A stretch of DNA of 64,000 nucleotides, taken from Thinopyrum elongatum. Lineage: Eukaryota > Streptophyta > Magnoliopsida > Poales > Poaceae. Shown here one piece after another: positions 46,190 through 56,737 of this stretch. Below the pieces are notes generated by a model. The model saw nothing but the letters and a program-made list of their open reading frames with translations, was not told the origin of the DNA and did not search any database. The translations under genes and the position numbers were made by a program. Location: assembly GCA_011799875.1 (NCBI GenBank), contig CM022299.1, forward strand, positions 216,503,018 through 216,567,017, read 5' to 3'. How positions within the stretch are numbered: position 1 is the stretch's first letter; each line of letters opens with the position of its first letter.

Positions 46190-46440
46190 TACAATTATTT
46201 GTCTATTTTCTGAATTATCCGTGCAATAAAAAATGTCCCGAAAATAAAAGTTCTCCAAATGCCCTGAAAATTTAGTATGATTTTTAATGGAATATTTACG
46301 AATTTCTGGCATTGAAAACACACCAGGGGGCAGCACCAGTGGGCCACAAGCCCACAGGGCGTGTCCACCCCCCTTGCGCGCCTAGGTGGCTTGTGGGCCC
46401 CACGTGGGTCCCCCTCACTTATTCCAGCACCCATCCACTT
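46190..46440 (+). repeat. Internal LTR-like promoter segment of Element C
   Basis: GAAAATAAAAGTTCTCC, CCTGAAAATTTAG, GGAATATTTACG and GGGCCACAAGCCCACAGGGC through GGCTTGTGGGCCCC occur in the same order as in the element's LTR at 41940-42085, with clear divergence. It lies directly upstream of the third ORF. Confidence 0.6.
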
Positions 46441-46803
46441 CGTCTTCCTCCTGAAAAATCCCACCATTGCTCAAACCCGTGTTCTAGCTCATTTTGCTGC
46501 CATTTTCAATCTCCTTGCTCAAAGCTCCATTCGCAAAACTGTTTTGGGTGATTGTTCTTCGGTATGTGACTCCTCCAATGGTCCAATTAGTTTTTGTTCT
46601 AGTGCCTCATATATTGCAAATTTTTGCTGCTGAGGTGACCTTGTTCTTGAGCTTGCATGTTAAATGCATATGGTCCAAAGTAGTTTTGATGCATGATATA
46701 GCCTCTAGACACTTGTAGGAGTAGTTGCTATCAATTTTGTTGAGTTTTGTTCACTTTTATTTTGAGTCACTAAAAATTTCAGAATTTTTTCAGAGGAAGA
46801 AAA

Positions 46804-47817
46804 ATGTTTAGGAGGATTTACCAAGGGGGTTACTCGACGAACAAGGCCCCAAGACTTGCAATACGTGAGGCAGACCTTGAACCACCGACAGAAGCTCAAG
46901 TGCAGCCTTGTGAATGGCCGTCGGATCATTTCATGGTTCATGCTGGTTTTAAGGAGGAATTTGACGCATACGTGCAAAATGCTGGCCTTGAAGACTTCGT
47001 GTCAGATAAGTGTCGGCAGTACTATCACCTCACTGATTCATTTGTGCAAAGATTTAAGTTTACATCCCAGCGCAATACTCATTCTGGTTTATTTGATTCT
47101 TATGATAAATCATATACCATGGACCTTGAAGATTTTAATGATGCATGCAAAATTCCACAATGGGGTATTCATAGTGAGCCTCGTAAAATAGATTGTTCTG
47201 AGTTCCTTGCTAGAATCACCAGGGGAGAAACTAGAAATGTAACACAAGCTACTATAGGGAACATTCACTTTCCTGCTATGCATTATTTTGCTCTCTTTAT
47301 AGGTAGATGCATTAACGGTAAACATGATCATAGCCACCTTTGTGCACCAGATCTTAGTGTCCTCAAGAGTGCAGTAATTGGTGATAAACAGTTTAATTTG
47401 GGGGCCATTGTTGCAAGGCGATTACATAATAATGCTAAAGATGGAGATTTCTTTGGTGGTATTTATGCCACCCGGTTAGCTAATTATCTTGGGATACCCA
47501 TAAGAGAAAATGATGTTGAGTTACCACCCGCTTACCTTGATAATGATGATATGGTTTGTTACCAGTTTCTTGAGAGGAGCGAACAAGCCCTCTTGTACCA
47601 ACTAATCTTTAACATGGAGCGTGTCTTCTATATTACGCTCCCCGCTCCTGCCTTCTTTAACTTTCAGGTAAAATGGAGATACTTCGTAACCAGAGAGGAG
47701 GCAGACGAGTATGAGAGAGAGGGGGAGGCCGCTCGCCTCCACGCTACAGCCCTTCAGGCAGTGGCGGCCGCAGCTCAATACAACCCCAACTACGATTTTG
47801 GATACTATCCAGGCTAG
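46804..47817 (+). CDS. Element C third ORF, unknown product (intact, 337 codons)
   Basis: An uninterrupted frame from ATG 46804 to TAG 47817, striking because gag and protease beside it carry stops and shifts. The N-terminus is basic (MFRRIYQGGYSTNK). A central globular region contains FVSDKCRQYYHLTDSFVQRF, then DLEDFNDACKIPQWG, NIHFPAMHYFALFIGRCING and GAIVARRLHNNAKDGDFFGG. The C-terminus is Ala/Tyr-rich after a charged helix (TREEADEYEREGEAARLHA). I recognise the DLEDFNDACKIP style from other plant retroelement accessory proteins but can name no function. It is preceded by an LTR-like segment that could supply its own promoter. There is no membrane segment. Confidence 0.65.
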   Translation: MFRRIYQGGYSTNKAPRLAIREADLEPPTEAQVQPCEWPSDHFMVHAGFKEEFDAYVQNAGLEDFVSDKCRQYYHLTDSFVQRFKFTSQRNTHSGLFDSYDKSYTMDLEDFNDACKIPQWGIHSEPRKIDCSEFLARITRGETRNVTQATIGNIHFPAMHYFALFIGRCINGKHDHSHLCAPDLSVLKSAVIGDKQFNLGAIVARRLHNNAKDGDFFGGIYATRLANYLGIPIRENDVELPPAYLDNDDMVCYQFLERSEQALLYQLIFNMERVFYITLPAPAFFNFQVKWRYFVTREEADEYEREGEAARLHATALQAVAAAAQYNPNYDFGYYPG

Positions 47818-49926
47818 CCGTGGCCCTAGACCAACTTAGGCCAAAAGCCTAAGCTTGGGGGAGTACATATTTCTCACCGACATTACATTCATTATCACAC
47901 ACTCATTTCAGTTGTCGGTGTTCATACTTTTTCATTGTATTATCCATGCGAGTTTATTTCTTTTTTGTTATTTCTTGTGTGATTGAGAAAACTTTGAGAA
48001 AATCCAAAAAAAATAGTTCTCATTTCTTTTAGATTTTCTTTCTAGTTTATTTAGTTGTAGTATTAAAAGAAAACCCAAAAAGATGTCTCGCTTTTCTTTT
48101 ACTTGTTGGGAGCTTTCCCATGTAAATAGTTTTTCTCGTTCTTGTTTTACTTTCTCCGGAAAAACAAAAACTCCAAAAATATTTCAGTGTGTTTATTTGA
48201 AATTCTTTTCTTTTTCTTTGGGTCGTAAGGAGAAGACCACGATGAAAATGTTGAGTGGCTCTCGTATGCATTATTGTTGATCTAACAAAGAGCCCATATT
48301 ACCTCATCTTCTCCTTTGAATAAATGTTTGCAGATTCCAGCTTAGTCCAATGCACATGCACTCTTATTATTATTCACACCGTTCGGTCGTGCAAGTGAAA
48401 GGCAATAATGATGATATTTGACGAAATGATTGAGATGGAGAAAAGCTGGTACAAACTCGACCTATTTTATTTTTGTAAATATGATTAGCTCATCGTTCTT
48501 GATTCGGCCCATTATGAATGAAACATGTTTGCAATGACAATTAGAGATTATAGTTACTCATGCCATGCTTAATTAGCTAGGAGTGTATAATGGTTTACCT
48601 TGTGTGCCAACATGAAAATTAAAATGGTTATGATGTAGTATGATAGGATGGTATCCTCCTTTGAATGATTTAAGTGGCTTGACTTGGCACATGTCCACGC
48701 ATGTAGTTGAATCAAAATCAACATATCCTCCATGATATTTATGTTCATGGTGATTTATATCCTACTCATGCTTGCACTCAATGTTGGTTAATCTCAATGC
48801 ATGTTTATGACTGTTGTCGCTCTCTAGTTGGTCGCTCCTAAATCTTTTGCTAGCCTTCACTTGTACTAAGCGGGAATACTGCTTGTGCATCCACTTCCTT
48901 AAACCTAGAGTTGTTCCATATGAGTCCACCATACCTACCTATATGCAGTATTTACCTGCTGTTCCAAGTAAATTTGTATGTGCCAAACTCTAAACCTTCA
49001 AATAATAATATGTTTTGTATGCCCGAATCGCTCATGTAGTGACTGGGGGCTGTCAGTATCTTCCATGCTAGGTGGGTTATTCTCACGATGAGTGTTTATT
49101 CACTTGTCATTCATGAGAAAGTGGCTGGTAATCGGGATGCCCGGTTCCATGCTCAAAATCAAACCAAAATATAATTATCAAACAAAACTCCCCTAGAACT
49201 GTTGTTGGTATGAACGGTACCCATGGATTCGGCTAGCCGTGGAGTGTGATTGTTGGTGGAGGGGGAGTAAAAACTTTACCATTCTGTTTGGGAACCACCT
49301 ATAATGTATCTAGCATGGAAGATACTGAGAGCTCTTGGTCGTTATGTTGACAATGAAAGCATACCGCTCAAAATTATATTCATCTCTGTTTTAAAAGCTC
49401 GAGCTCTGGCACCTCTGCAAATCCCTGCTTCCCTCTGCGAAGGGCCTATCTGTTTACTTTTATTGTTGAGTCATCATCTTCTTTATAAAAAGCACCAGCT
49501 AGAGAGCACCATTGTCATTTGTATGCATTGTTATTAATTGCTATTGAGTATGAGTGTGACTGGATCTCTTTTGCCATGAATGATAACGTCTAATCAGTCC
49601 TTGATCTTCAGGGGTGCTCTGCATTTATGTTTTGCGGTCTCAGGAAGGGCTAGCGAGATACCATTTTGCCATATTATATCATGATTGTTTTGAAAAAGTG
49701 TTGTCATCCGAGATTTATTATTATTTCTCACTATTTGATTATGCAATTGATATGAGTAAATGTGAGACCTAAATGTTATTGTGAATATGGTTAGTTCATA
49801 ATCTTTGTTGAAACCCTGAAAGCTGGCTAGACATATTTGCAACAACAAGATCAAACAGAGTTTGTAAAAAAATTTCTTTGTCACTTTCAGTTTGTCAACT
49901 GAATTGTTGAGGACAAACAATGGGTT
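47818..49926. other. Non-coding 3' region of Element C
   Basis: About 2.1 kb without plausible genes. A copy of the polypurine tract (AAGCTTGGGGGAGT) lies at 47851-47864, 33 bp after the third ORF. The (T/A)-rich stretch 47930-48300 has repeated CCAAAAA/TTTTCTTT segments. Confidence 0.6.
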
Positions 49927-49940
49927 AAGCTTGGGGGAGT
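49927..49940 (+). other. 3' polypurine tract of Element C
   Basis: AAGCTTGGGGGAGT abuts the 3' LTR. Internal copies are at 44141-44154 (last base G) and 47851-47864 (identical). Confidence 0.85.
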
Positions 49941-51323
49941 TGATACGTCTCCATCGTATCTACTTTTCCAAACTCTTTTGCCCTTGTTTTGAACCCTAAT
50001 TTGCATTATTTGAATGGAACTAACTCGGACTGACACTATTTTCAGCAGAATTGCCATGGTGTTATTTTTTTGCAGAAATAAAAGTTCTCGGATTGACCTG
50101 AAAATTTACGGAGAATATTTTTGGAATATATAAAAAATACTGGCGCAAGAATTGTCCATAGGGGAGCCACCCAGAGGCCACAAGCCCTGGGGGCGCGACC
50201 TGCAGGCTTGTGGGCCCCCTGGAGCTCCTCCGACCCTAATTCCAACTCTATAAGTACCTATCCACGGAGAAAAAAATCAAGGAGAAGGATTCATCGCGTT
50301 TACGATACGGAGCCGCCGCCACCTCCTGTTCTTCATCGGGAGGGCTGATCTGGAGTCCGTTCGGAGTTCTGGAGAGGGGGATTCGTCGCCATCATCATCA
50401 CCAACCTTCCTCCATCACCAATTTCATGATGCTCACCGCCGAGAGTGAGTAATTCCATTGTAGGCTTGCTGGACGGTGATGGGTTGAATGAGATTTATCA
50501 TGTAATCTAGTTAGTTTTGTTAGGTTTGATCCCAAGTATCCATTATATTCTGAGATTGATGTTGCTATGACTTTGCTATGCTTAATGCTTGTCACTAGGG
50601 CCCGAGTGCCATGATTTCAGATCTGAACCTATTATGTTTTCATGAATATATTTGTGTTCTTGATCCTATCTTGCAAGTCGTAGACACCTATTATGAGTTA
50701 TGATCCGCCTACCCCAAGGTGACAATAATTGGGATTCTTTCCGGTGATTACCGTAGTTTGAGGAGTTCATGTATTCACTAAGTGCTAATGCTTTGGTCCG
50801 GTTCTCTATTAAAAGGAGGCCTTAATATCCCTTAGTTTCCATTAGGACCCCGCTACCATGGGAGGGTAGGACAAAAGATGTCATGCAAGTTCTTTTCCAT
50901 AAGCACGTATGACTATATTCGGAATACATGCCTACATTATATTGATGAATTGGAGCTAGTTCTGTGTCACCCTAGGTTATAACTGCTACATGATGAATAT
51001 TATCCAACACAATTATCATTGCCAATTCATTGCCTACGAGCTTTTCACATATTGATCTTCGCTAAGTTACTTTTTCGTTGCTACTGTTCCAATCATCACA
51101 AAACTACTACTGTTACTTTTGCCACCATTACCGTTACTTCCATACTACTTTGCTACTAAATACTTTGCTGCAGATATTAAGTCTTTCAGGTGTGGTTGAA
51201 TTGACAACTCAGTTGCTAATACTTGGGAATATTCTTTGGCTCCCCTTGTGTCGAATCAATAAATTTGGGTTGAATACTCTACCCTCGAAAACTGGTGCGA
51301 CCCCCTATACTTGTGGGTTATCA
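49941..51323 (+). repeat. 3' LTR of Element C
   Basis: 1383 bp, nearly identical to 41807-43191. The hairpin is at 50177-50214. Confidence 0.94.
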
Positions 51324-51328
51324 CTCGC
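51324..51328 (+). repeat. Target site duplication CTCGC, right copy
   Basis: Identical to 41802-41806. Confidence 0.95.
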
Positions 51329-51435
51329 CCATGCCGTAGCTTCGTCGTGGTTTGCTGCAAGAAAGAGTAGGGCAGTTGGAACGAGCACAACCCAGAGTTC
51401 GAACCTCTTGGGTCCCCGGAGCCCCGATTCCAACA
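51329..51435 (+). repeat. 3' LTR of Tat B, last part
   Basis: CCCAGAGTTCGAACCT through GCCCCGATTCCAACA matches the Tat A LTR end at 25244-25291. Confidence 0.85.
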
Positions 51436-51446
51436 TTATTACCTTA

Positions 51447-51800
51447 ATACGGATGCTCAAACAACTAGCGCGATCGTATCGAACGTCGTCGTTTTTTCTG
51501 GTAGTCAATGCCCTGCGTCACGCTCTCATATAAGCACCATACGAGCGCAAGCACTCAGACGGTACACCATCATTTGCTCTGGAGCTTTTCTTGTCGGGGT
51601 GGACTTGGTATACGGGCGCACGTATGGTAAGCTATCTTTTGCTCTGTGGAGGTGCTCTTCGTGGATGCCAGGTGATACGACCGCCCGTACGAGCGCGTCT
51701 GTTCGTACGATAGGCTGTATTTTGTTCTAGTCTTCTTCTTTGTGGCCACGAGCTCATACGGGCGTTCAAACGACCGGGGCGGTCGTATAGAAAGCCGTCT
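51447..51800. repeat. ~75-90-bp imperfect repeats with TACGGGCG/CGTACGA palindromic cores
   Basis: TACGGATG, TACGAGCG or TACGGGCG occurs at about 51448, 51538, 51611, 51687 and 51757. Each is followed by an inverted partner such as CGTATGG or CGTACGAT and a TTTTGCTCTGGAGCT-like tail. Confidence 0.55.
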
Positions 51801-52213
51801 TTTCTCCTGGAGCTGCAGAACTTTATGAAAAAAAATTGTGCTTCCTCCTCACGTTAGGCACATAACAATATTGCAAATAAACTATAGGAGGAGGAATGCA
51901 GCAAAAATAGGCTACCGACATTCTATAAATTTTACCAATAAAAACTATATGAAACCTACTCAAATAGCAACTACTAAAAACAAAAATAAAAGTGCCAATG
52001 CAACATGTATGCAACTAGACTCAAGACACAAAGCTAAGAAAGACACCTATGGACTTCCGGGTTACCTCCCTGGCAGTGCTTTTTTATAGCCATATAGCTA
52101 GGCTTCGGTGCTCCGTAAGCTCATCCACCCGAATCCCAAGGGATATCAACCATGAGTGTGAGACCAGACTCCGACCAGGGTTTGGAGCACCTCATAGCAG
52201 GGCTCGGTCGGAG
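51801..52213. other. Non-coding part of Element D
   Basis: AT-rich, no gene seen. It includes the motif shared with the 9661-17211 element. Confidence 0.5.
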
Positions 52214-52828
52214 TCATACTCGCTTACAGTGCATCGACATCATATATGTAAATTCATACTCGCTTTTTGGTGAGTACCGATGCACACGGTTCAGCTGAGA
52301 TGCCTGAAAGTTCAGTAGCTGCAATTTCATAATATTTTTAGAACAAAGAGGATATGGAGCAGCAAGGAAATTATAACCTTCTTCTTCATCTTGAGTGTAC
52401 CTGGGAATGTTAGTATCCAAATTTGCAAATTCAATATCAAGGCTATTATCATATATAAGACTTTGCAATTTACTCTCCAAAGGAGGTCTCTGCAAAAAAT
52501 CAACCCATATATCATCAAGATCAATTTCTGAATATGCAATTTGGGGTTTGTCCAATATTGACAAATCCACAGGTAACGAGGAATGATCAGGCACCATGGT
52601 GATTGCATCACTCTTTGATAGCTCTCTTAATGCAAGCAACTCACCCTCCTTTTGTGTTATCTCATCCCTAAGATGAATGCCAATTGGTGTTTCATCAAAA
52701 GGAGTCATCGGAGGCACATCGGGAACAATGCCTATATCTAGTTCATCTCTAACAATAAACTTTGAAACATCAGCCCTCACTATATCCTCCGGTGGAGAAT
52801 ATTCAAGCATTGTTTCAATAGGTTCCAT
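52214..52828 (-). CDS. Element D unknown ORF, downstream half
   Basis: A 204-codon frame, acidic (IVRDELDIGIVPDVPPM, LDDIWVDFLQ), with no recognised domain. It occupies the same place relative to the 53543 ORF as the second half of the 14229-15578 gene does to its first half, so it is probably the second part of an element-specific gene. It may be truncated at its start. No pol motif follows. Confidence 0.4.
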   Translation of the reverse strand: MEPIETMLEYSPPEDIVRADVSKFIVRDELDIGIVPDVPPMTPFDETPIGIHLRDEITQKEGELLALRELSKSDAITMVPDHSSLPVDLSILDKPQIAYSEIDLDDIWVDFLQRPPLESKLQSLIYDNSLDIEFANLDTNIPRYTQDEEEGYNFLAAPYPLCSKNIMKLQLLNFQASQLNRVHRYSPKSEYEFTYMMSMHCKRV

Positions 52829-53105
52829 GAAAGCTCTAACAGAACATAGATATGATAAATGATCATTGAGCTAGGCATTAATTGTGTCTAGGAAGTTACC
52901 ATGATCAGTAGGAGTTGTTGGAAGGTGGCCTTTCCCTCCTTCATCTCCATGTTCATTTCCCTTCTTGTCTCCTAGCCATACTTCCTGGAATGTAGCTTCC
53001 AGTGTATTTTTGTTCCACCGCTCGACTATTTCCTTGGTTTCGTTCATGAGGTTATTTTTCCTGTAGTTGAGAGCCTTGGGAGATCATGGTGAACCGCTTC
53101 TCATA

Positions 53106-53543
53106 TTACATGAAAGAAGTATTTCTATTAAAATTATTAGTAATGCAATAGTCATGGACAATCTCCAAGTCCTCCATATAAGTAGAAACCTCTGTATAAT
53201 ACGGAGTAAGATCCTTTACCCTTCTCATGAGTTCAGAGGTTCTCAAGAATAGCACTTGCTCCTCAATGGATTCAACATAATCAAAAGGATAATCATCACG
53301 ATTGTATGACGATATGATAAGGCATGGGTGGAACTTGCAGCTAAAGCTCATATGTTCATTGGACTTGCAATACTCACAAAAAGTAGGGAATTTAAACATA
53401 CCTTCAGCGAAGTAATCCAATAACTTTAAATTGTGTTCCACATCAAGACCTTTAAAAGAATACCGGTAATGGGCATGCGTCATTCCTCTTTTCTCGGCTT
53501 GTTCTATTGCAGCATCTGCAGAAGACATCTCAGGGCAAGACAT
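53106..53543 (-). CDS. Element D unknown ORF, upstream half
   Basis: A 145-codon frame starting 102 bp from the primer site. It contains FCEYCKSNEHMSFSCKFHPC, a Cys-rich segment with two CxxC-like pairs, followed by SSYNRDDYPFDYVESIEEQV. The FSCKF plus Tyr/Asp-rich order parallels the ORF at 15578-14988. It could be a small metal-binding element protein; the function is unknown. It is likely part of a longer original frame, since sequence between it and 52828 is broken by stops. Confidence 0.45.
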   Translation of the reverse strand: MSCPEMSSADAAIEQAEKRGMTHAHYRYSFKGLDVEHNLKLLDYFAEGMFKFPTFCEYCKSNEHMSFSCKFHPCLIISSYNRDDYPFDYVESIEEQVLFLRTSELMRRVKDLTPYYTEVSTYMEDLEIVHDYCITNNFNRNTSFM

Positions 53544-53644
53544 TTTTTTGGTATTTTTGGGTTAAGATAAAAACTAAAAGATAAATAGCAACAAACAGAA
53601 ATAAGCAAAGTGCGAGCGGGTAAGTAATAACCAGGCACTATGCT

Positions 53645-53661
53645 CCCCGGCAACGGCGCCA
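53645..53661 (-). other. Primer binding site, tRNA-Asp type (17 bases)
   Basis: The minus strand reads TGGCGCCGTTGCCGGGG, a full complement of the plant tRNA-Asp 3' end. Confidence 0.92.
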
Positions 53662-53670
53662 GAAAATGCT

Positions 53671-54539
53671 TGATGACCTGCAAGTGCATAGGGCGGTTTT
53701 AGCACTTTCGTGTGATAAGTAGTGTCGAACCCACATGGAGCTTATAAGAAGGCACCACAAACCCCACAACTACGGTGTCACTTTCACGCAGCCACCTATG
53801 CACCCGAACTAGAGTTTGGAAATATTCTACTCTATCGTTGCTAGGAAAACTAGAATAAAAGGGTAATCAACTAAACTACTAACAAGAAGAGTAAAAACAG
53901 GAAATAAATGACACTATGTTAGTAAGGAAAACGCTTGAGTAGTAAACGTCCTCGAGGTGCCTGGAATCACTACCGCATATGAACTATCATATCCTCTAGT
54001 AACTAGTCAAATGCATAAGTGGGCGGAGTCGGGTACAGAGCACGTTCTACTCTGGGTAGACTTCATGCCACGCACGCCACCGTCATAGTCTCCCCCATTG
54101 GGTTACAACTCATGACAATTAAGGGTTGCCCCATGGACGTGGCCTCTCTAAGGGTTCTCCATAATTCCCCAATCCTTTGCAAAGGCGCGGAACCGAGGCT
54201 TTTACTGTCACCTCAAATTACCCCAATATCCCCAACCATCACAAGGATTGTAACATACTTCACGGCACAAGGCACAAATGTGAGTGAGTGCTCCTCTCAA
54301 CATTCGCGAATGCTACTAACTCAAATCATGAATAGGCCATTTTGGATCGCAATAATTATCATAAAAAGTTCAATCATATCCTCAAGAACAAGTACAACTA
54401 CTAAATCAAACTCATGAAGGTTAGAGACAAGTTACAAGCCAGCATCAAGCCGGTGAAGGGAGGAGGCATGGCGGCGCGATGATGATGGTGATGATGATGG
54501 GGGCGGTGGTGATGGAGGTGGTGGAGCCTCCTCTTCTTC
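53671..54539 (-). repeat. 5' LTR of Element D, part left of the CACTA insertion
   Basis: It begins TGATGACCTGCAAG (plus strand) nine bases from the primer site. The LTR continues at 63022 after the CACTA element. Confidence 0.8.
54537..54539 (+). repeat. CACTA target duplication TTC, left copy
   Basis: TTC at 54537-54539 and 63019-63021 flank the CACTA element; three bases is the norm for the superfamily. Confidence 0.7.
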
Positions 54540-54763
54540 CGCTGGTACAGCAAGGTGCTATACAAACAGTTTTTAACCCCTTTCCGCGACGGCATTTTGA
54601 ACCATCGCTAAGTGAGTGTGGGCGATAGGGGGGTCCTTCCCACACGACCCAGAAACCGTCGGGGATAGGCCCTCCGGTCACACACGCTGGGCAAAATGAG
54701 ATCGTGTGCGACGGGCGAGCTATCAAATACAATTATATAGGCCCAATCGGTTCCGGTCGTAAG

Positions 54764-54960
54764 TACATCCCACACAGTCAGTCCTAGACAAATCTTTCCA
54801 TTTGTTATGTCCATTCCACACAGTCAATCCAAGGAATACATTTTCGTTCTTATGTACATCCCACACAGTCAATCTAAGAAGTACGTTTCCGTTCGCATGT
54901 ACATCCCACACAGTCAATTGAGGGAAAACGTTTCCGTTCATATATACATCCCACACAGTT
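54764..54960 (+). repeat. Left subterminal repeats of the CACTA element
   Basis: CATCCCACACAGT-type units at ~54770, 54816, 54861, 54906 and 54951, period 45 bp. Such repeats are the usual transposase-binding region in CACTA elements. Confidence 0.75.
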
Positions 54961-55339
54961 TTATGTATAGCCTTGTGTGTGATAGGTGTAACTATCACAC
55001 ACGCTCTGCCTCGGTTAACCATTTGCTTTTATTCAACTACATCACACACGATTTGATGAAGAAAACTGTATGGCATTGGGCTATCCATCACAACCGCTTT
55101 TACTGCTAGAACAGTTTGCAAAGTTCCATGACCCATTTAGCAGGTTTATTAATTTACAATTAATAATTCCAGTATTACGCAAATTCACATTTCATATCGA
55201 ACAACTGTTTGCCAATTTCATATCAGGCACATAAATATATTTTAACATCACAGTACGATAGCTACCTGAAAACAGAATAGTACAGCATATAGCTAGTTCA
55301 CCTTCATAAGAACAATATTAGAACAATATATTCATTTCC
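54961..55339. other. Non-coding spacer in the CACTA element
   Basis: AT-rich; nothing coding. It is probably the 3' flank of the GRF-finger-like gene. Confidence 0.5.
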
Positions 55340-56737
55340 CTAATCGAGATCATCCAGGCTCGTCTTATCCACCTCTGCTTTTAGTTCAGTAAGAACTTGT
55401 TTTCCACTGACCAACTGGGAAAGTGCCTCCTCCTTCGCCAACACCATCTTAGCAAAGTCTAATTTAAAAAATCTGAGCTCATTCTCCATCTTCCTCTTTT
55501 TTCCTGCATCTTGAAATATTCTTCAGCGTTGACAACACTTTCTCTAAGCCTACCTCTGTTCTCTTCCTCATACATGCTCCAGAGCTTTGCTAGGCACATC
55601 TTCAAAGACTGTGGCCACTCTTGATCAACCCACTCCAGGTAAGAACACTTCCGTTCATCCTATAATATTTAAAACTAGATCAGTAACAATTGTAGGGGAA
55701 ATGGGTTTCTAGCAACATAGAAAATCACCAAATACATATTTTAAAAAACATAAGAAACATGTTAATTATGACATATCTTCTCAAAAAGATCAATGTGCAA
55801 ATGAATTAATTGCTACTGAGACAACAACCAAATTCTAAAACATCAGAAGCTATAATTAACTACAACAACGCTACAAGTTCTTAGTCATGTACTATAAATA
55901 ACAAATCGAACATTTTATGAGCAAGCTAAATATAACTGCAACAACATAGCGACAGTGTTTGGATGACATCAAATTGATACTAACAGGTGTGTACATGCAC
56001 AAATTTAGTAACATAGAGAACTAATAGCACTAAGGCCGTCCAATATGTATGCCAAAACCGGTGTTAAGACAACTGTTGCTACATTTGGCACCGGTGCCCT
56101 ACACTGGCGAGCCGATGCAGTGGGAAAAAATCAGGGAACCGGACTCCAGAGCACCTAGTTGCTCTGATGCCCAGTTCCTTCGTGCCATAAAGATTTAGTA
56201 TTTTACTGCTTGGCTGCTCGGATGTGTGGACCAAAGTTGGCTGCACAAACTGCTGAAGCGGTGCCAAATAATTTTCTAATGGCACCGCTGATGAGATTGC
56301 AACATTTTTAGATACTAGGTACAAAATGTGACACTGTCTTAACATCCAGAATAACATAGCACAGTGACAGTGTTTGAATCACATCTAACAAATGATTTGT
56401 AACAACGAAAGTGGGGCTAACCTTCTCTACACATGCCAGAAACTTCCTCTCACTGTCCACAGATTCAAACGCAACTAACTTCACAGATGGAGATTGATGG
56501 TGACAATGAGCAGGCAGATCTTCAGCCACCCCGCTCCATTCGTTGCAACTGATGGTCCTAGGGAGCTACAAGAGGAAGAAATGACTCAAATCGACCATCG
56601 GGTTAAAATCCTTCATTCCAAGTCATAACCTGAGAGAGAGAGAGAGAGAGAGAACGAGAGAGAGAGAGAGAGAGAAGAGAGGCATACCCGGGTGGTGAAA
56701 GAGTCGGAGGAGGAGGAGGAACCGCTGGAGAGGTCAT
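55340..56737 (-). pseudogene. GRF-type zinc-finger-like gene, three exons, one frameshift
   Basis: Predicted exons (minus strand): 56737-56630 (MTSPAVPPPPPT..., Pro-rich, running into a CT/GA repeat), 56565-56422 and 55659-55340. Splice sites are CAG/GTTATG, TTGTAG, AAG/GTTAGC and TATAG. Exons 1 and 2 are 36 and 48 whole codons, which supports the phase. Exon 2 has AHCHHQSPSVKLVAFESVDS and ERKFLACVEK; exon 3 starts DERKCSYLEWVDQEWP. The CxH...C...C spacing and the EW(V)D end recall zf-GRF fingers of plant transposon-associated proteins. A one-base loss in an A run near 55500 breaks the coiled-coil tail (LDFAKMVLAKEEALSQLVSG), which continues in another frame to TAG 55340. The ligand set is imperfect. 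Confidence 0.6.
56631..56672. repeat. (GA)n microsatellite
   Basis: GA repeats interrupted by one AAC, within the 5' part of the GRF-like gene. Confidence 0.9.

Larger units (their letters stand above)
41807..51323 (+). mobile_element. Element C: complete gag-protease Gypsy-type retrotransposon without RT/integrase
   Basis: 9517 bp. LTRs 41807-43191 and 49941-51323, tRNA-Asp-type primer site, gag, aspartic protease, an LTR-like internal segment, an intact third ORF, 2 kb of non-coding sequence, polypurine tract and a perfect 5-bp target duplication. No reverse transcriptase, RNase H or integrase motif is visible, so mobilisation must depend on a partner element. Confidence 0.94.
51436..54539 (-). 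mobile_element. Element D: minus-strand Gypsy-type retrotransposon, left part
   Basis: On the minus strand: LTR (53671-54539, continued at 63022), a full tRNA-Asp primer site, a gene region (53543-53106, 52828-52214) and a repeat-rich non-coding part. The CTTCCGGGTTACCTCCCTGGCAG motif at 52054 is shared with the 9661-17211 element (~14168), so the two are related. The 3' LTR is missing; Tat B borders the left side. Confidence 0.75.

Noticed and set aside
53645..53661. tRNA-like sequences at the primer sites
   Set aside because: Only the 3' tRNA complement is present; no cloverleaf surrounds it or the other primer sites.
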